The notes under the pieces were generated by a model. It did not search any database. It was not told where the DNA came from and saw nothing but the letters and a program-made list of their open reading frames with translations. This document shows positions 63,441-64,000 of a stretch of 64,000 nt of DNA, piece after piece. The translations under genes were made by a program, and so were the position numbers. Numbering within the stretch: the first letter of the stretch is position 1; every line of letters begins with the position of its first letter. Source of the stretch: Granulicella pectinivorans (lineage in GTDB: Bacteria; Acidobacteriota; Terriglobia; Terriglobales; Acidobacteriaceae). The stretch lies in NCBI RefSeq assembly GCF_900114625.1, contig NZ_FOZL01000002.1, forward strand, positions 310,001 to 374,000, written 5' to 3'.

Positions 63441-64000
63441 CTAGGCGTTGAGCCAGGCGTCCCATGCGGCGAGGGCGCGCTCGCATTGCATGGCGTGACG
63501 GACCTTCTTGTCGCGGATCTGCTTGCGGAGCTCCTCTTCGAGTGGGACAAGCAGGTCGAAGGTGATGTTCGCGGGTTGGAAGCGTTTGGATTCCGCGTGG
63601 GTGATGTAGTGGGTGAGGGAGCCGTTGGCGGAGAGGCGGGGGGCGGGGGTAGGTTCATTCCCTGCTGCCAAGGCTGCGGCGTAGCGGCCGGCGAGGAGGC
63701 CCGAGGCGATGGACTCGGTGTAGCCTTCGACGCCCGAGAGCTGGCCGGCGATCATGATGCTGGGGTGGGCCTTGAGCTGGAGGGTTTCGGTGAGCAGGCT
63801 GGGGGCATGGATGTAGGTGTTGCGGTGGATCTGGCCGTAGCGGAGGAAGGTCGCGTTTTCGAGGCCGGGGATGAGGGAGAGGACGCGTTTTTGTTCGCCG
63901 AATTTTAAGTGGTTCTGGAAGCCTACGAGGTTGTAGGAGTCGGCGCGGAGGTTCTCCTGACGGAGCTGCACGGCGGCATAGGGCCAGCGGCCGGTTTTGG
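63441..64000 (-). CDS. trmFO: tRNA (uracil-54-C5)-methyltransferase, folate-dependent, 3' part
   Basis: Runs in from the right window edge with TGRWPYAAVQLRQE and ends at 63441. KRVLSLIPGLENATFLRYGQ, HRNTYIHAPSLLTETLQL and IAGQLSGVEGYTESIASGLL are the C-terminal TrmFO (Gid) signatures, including the second flavin-binding segment. TrmFO makes ribothymidine at tRNA position 54 using methylene-tetrahydrofolate. About 186 residues are visible; the N-terminal FAD site is outside the window. Confidence 0.93.
   Translation of the reverse strand, partial: KTGRWPYAAVQLRQENLRADSYNLVGFQNHLKFGEQKRVLSLIPGLENATFLRYGQIHRNTYIHAPSLLTETLQLKAHPSIMIAGQLSGVEGYTESIASGLLAGRYAAALAAGNEPTPAPRLSANGSLTHYITHAESKRFQPANITFDLLVPLEEELRKQIRDKKVRHAMQCERALAAWDAWLNA

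Noticed and set aside
1..64000. CRISPR array, prophage, insertion sequence, tRNA or rRNA
   Set aside because: No regularly spaced direct repeats, transposase or phage genes, or cloverleaf/rRNA-like stretches were seen on either strand.

Overview
The window looks like a chromosomal segment of an acidobacterium, most likely family Acidobacteriaceae (Granulicella/Terriglobus/Edaphobacter type). This is an inference from the GC-rich coding bias, an Oar-like TonB receptor with an N-terminal carboxypeptidase-regulatory domain, the secreted peptidase, esterase and glycosidase repertoire, and conserved envelope proteins. No phage, insertion sequence, CRISPR array, tRNA or rRNA gene was seen.

Region 1 (1-18025, all minus strand) is the translation super-operon. 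A strong sigma-70-type promoter at 17995-18023 is followed by a leader of about 450 nt, then rpsL, rpsG, fusA, tuf, the S10 block (rpsJ, rplC, rplD, rplW, rplB, rpsS, rplV, rpsC, rplP, rpmC, rpsQ) and the spc block (rplN to rpmD, rplO, secY, adk; adk is cut by the window edge). Many of the spacers between these genes contain hairpins. Three spacers carry copies of one short repeat, GTTCTAAGTTGTAAGTT, placed directly after a stop codon. Several ribosomal proteins (S17, L29, L22, L24) are longer than usual.

Region 2 (18063-34832) holds envelope and metabolic genes: a bestrophin-like membrane protein, a FecR-domain protein with a Gly/Tyr tail, an S9 peptidase, a large Ig-like/propeller lipoprotein, ribH-nusB (ribH carries an extra N-terminal VOC-like domain), an enoyl-CoA hydratase, a small zinc-ribbon protein, a lipoprotein, an MctP-like symporter, a YagU-like protein, a Wzz-like protein with an approximately 800-residue disordered tail, and a PIG-L deacetylase.

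Region 3 (35068-41585, plus) is a tightly coupled five-gene operon: CrtN-like desaturase, aldehyde dehydrogenase, second CrtN/CrtP-like oxidase, PlsC-type acyltransferase and GT2 glycosyltransferase. This gene set fits the late steps of a glycosylated and acylated C30 carotenoic acid of staphyloxanthin type. The synthase for the C30 backbone is not in the window.

Region 4 (41604-64000) has a purine nucleoside permease-type protein, a carboxylesterase, a CSS/EAL c-di-GMP phosphodiesterase, queE-queD with a small membrane protein, two conserved envelope proteins, a TonB-dependent receptor, a DinG-type helicase, a GH92 mannosidase, an unusually long Der GTPase, a SYLF-domain protein, a CocE/NonD hydrolase and the 3' part of trmFO. 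A 238-239 bp imperfect repeat occurs twice, after queE (46138-46376) and after der (60216-60453). Each copy is in the orientation of the gene before it and opens with a terminator hairpin. Its substitution pattern argues that it is non-coding, and it is the clearest structure here not explained by ordinary gene annotation.
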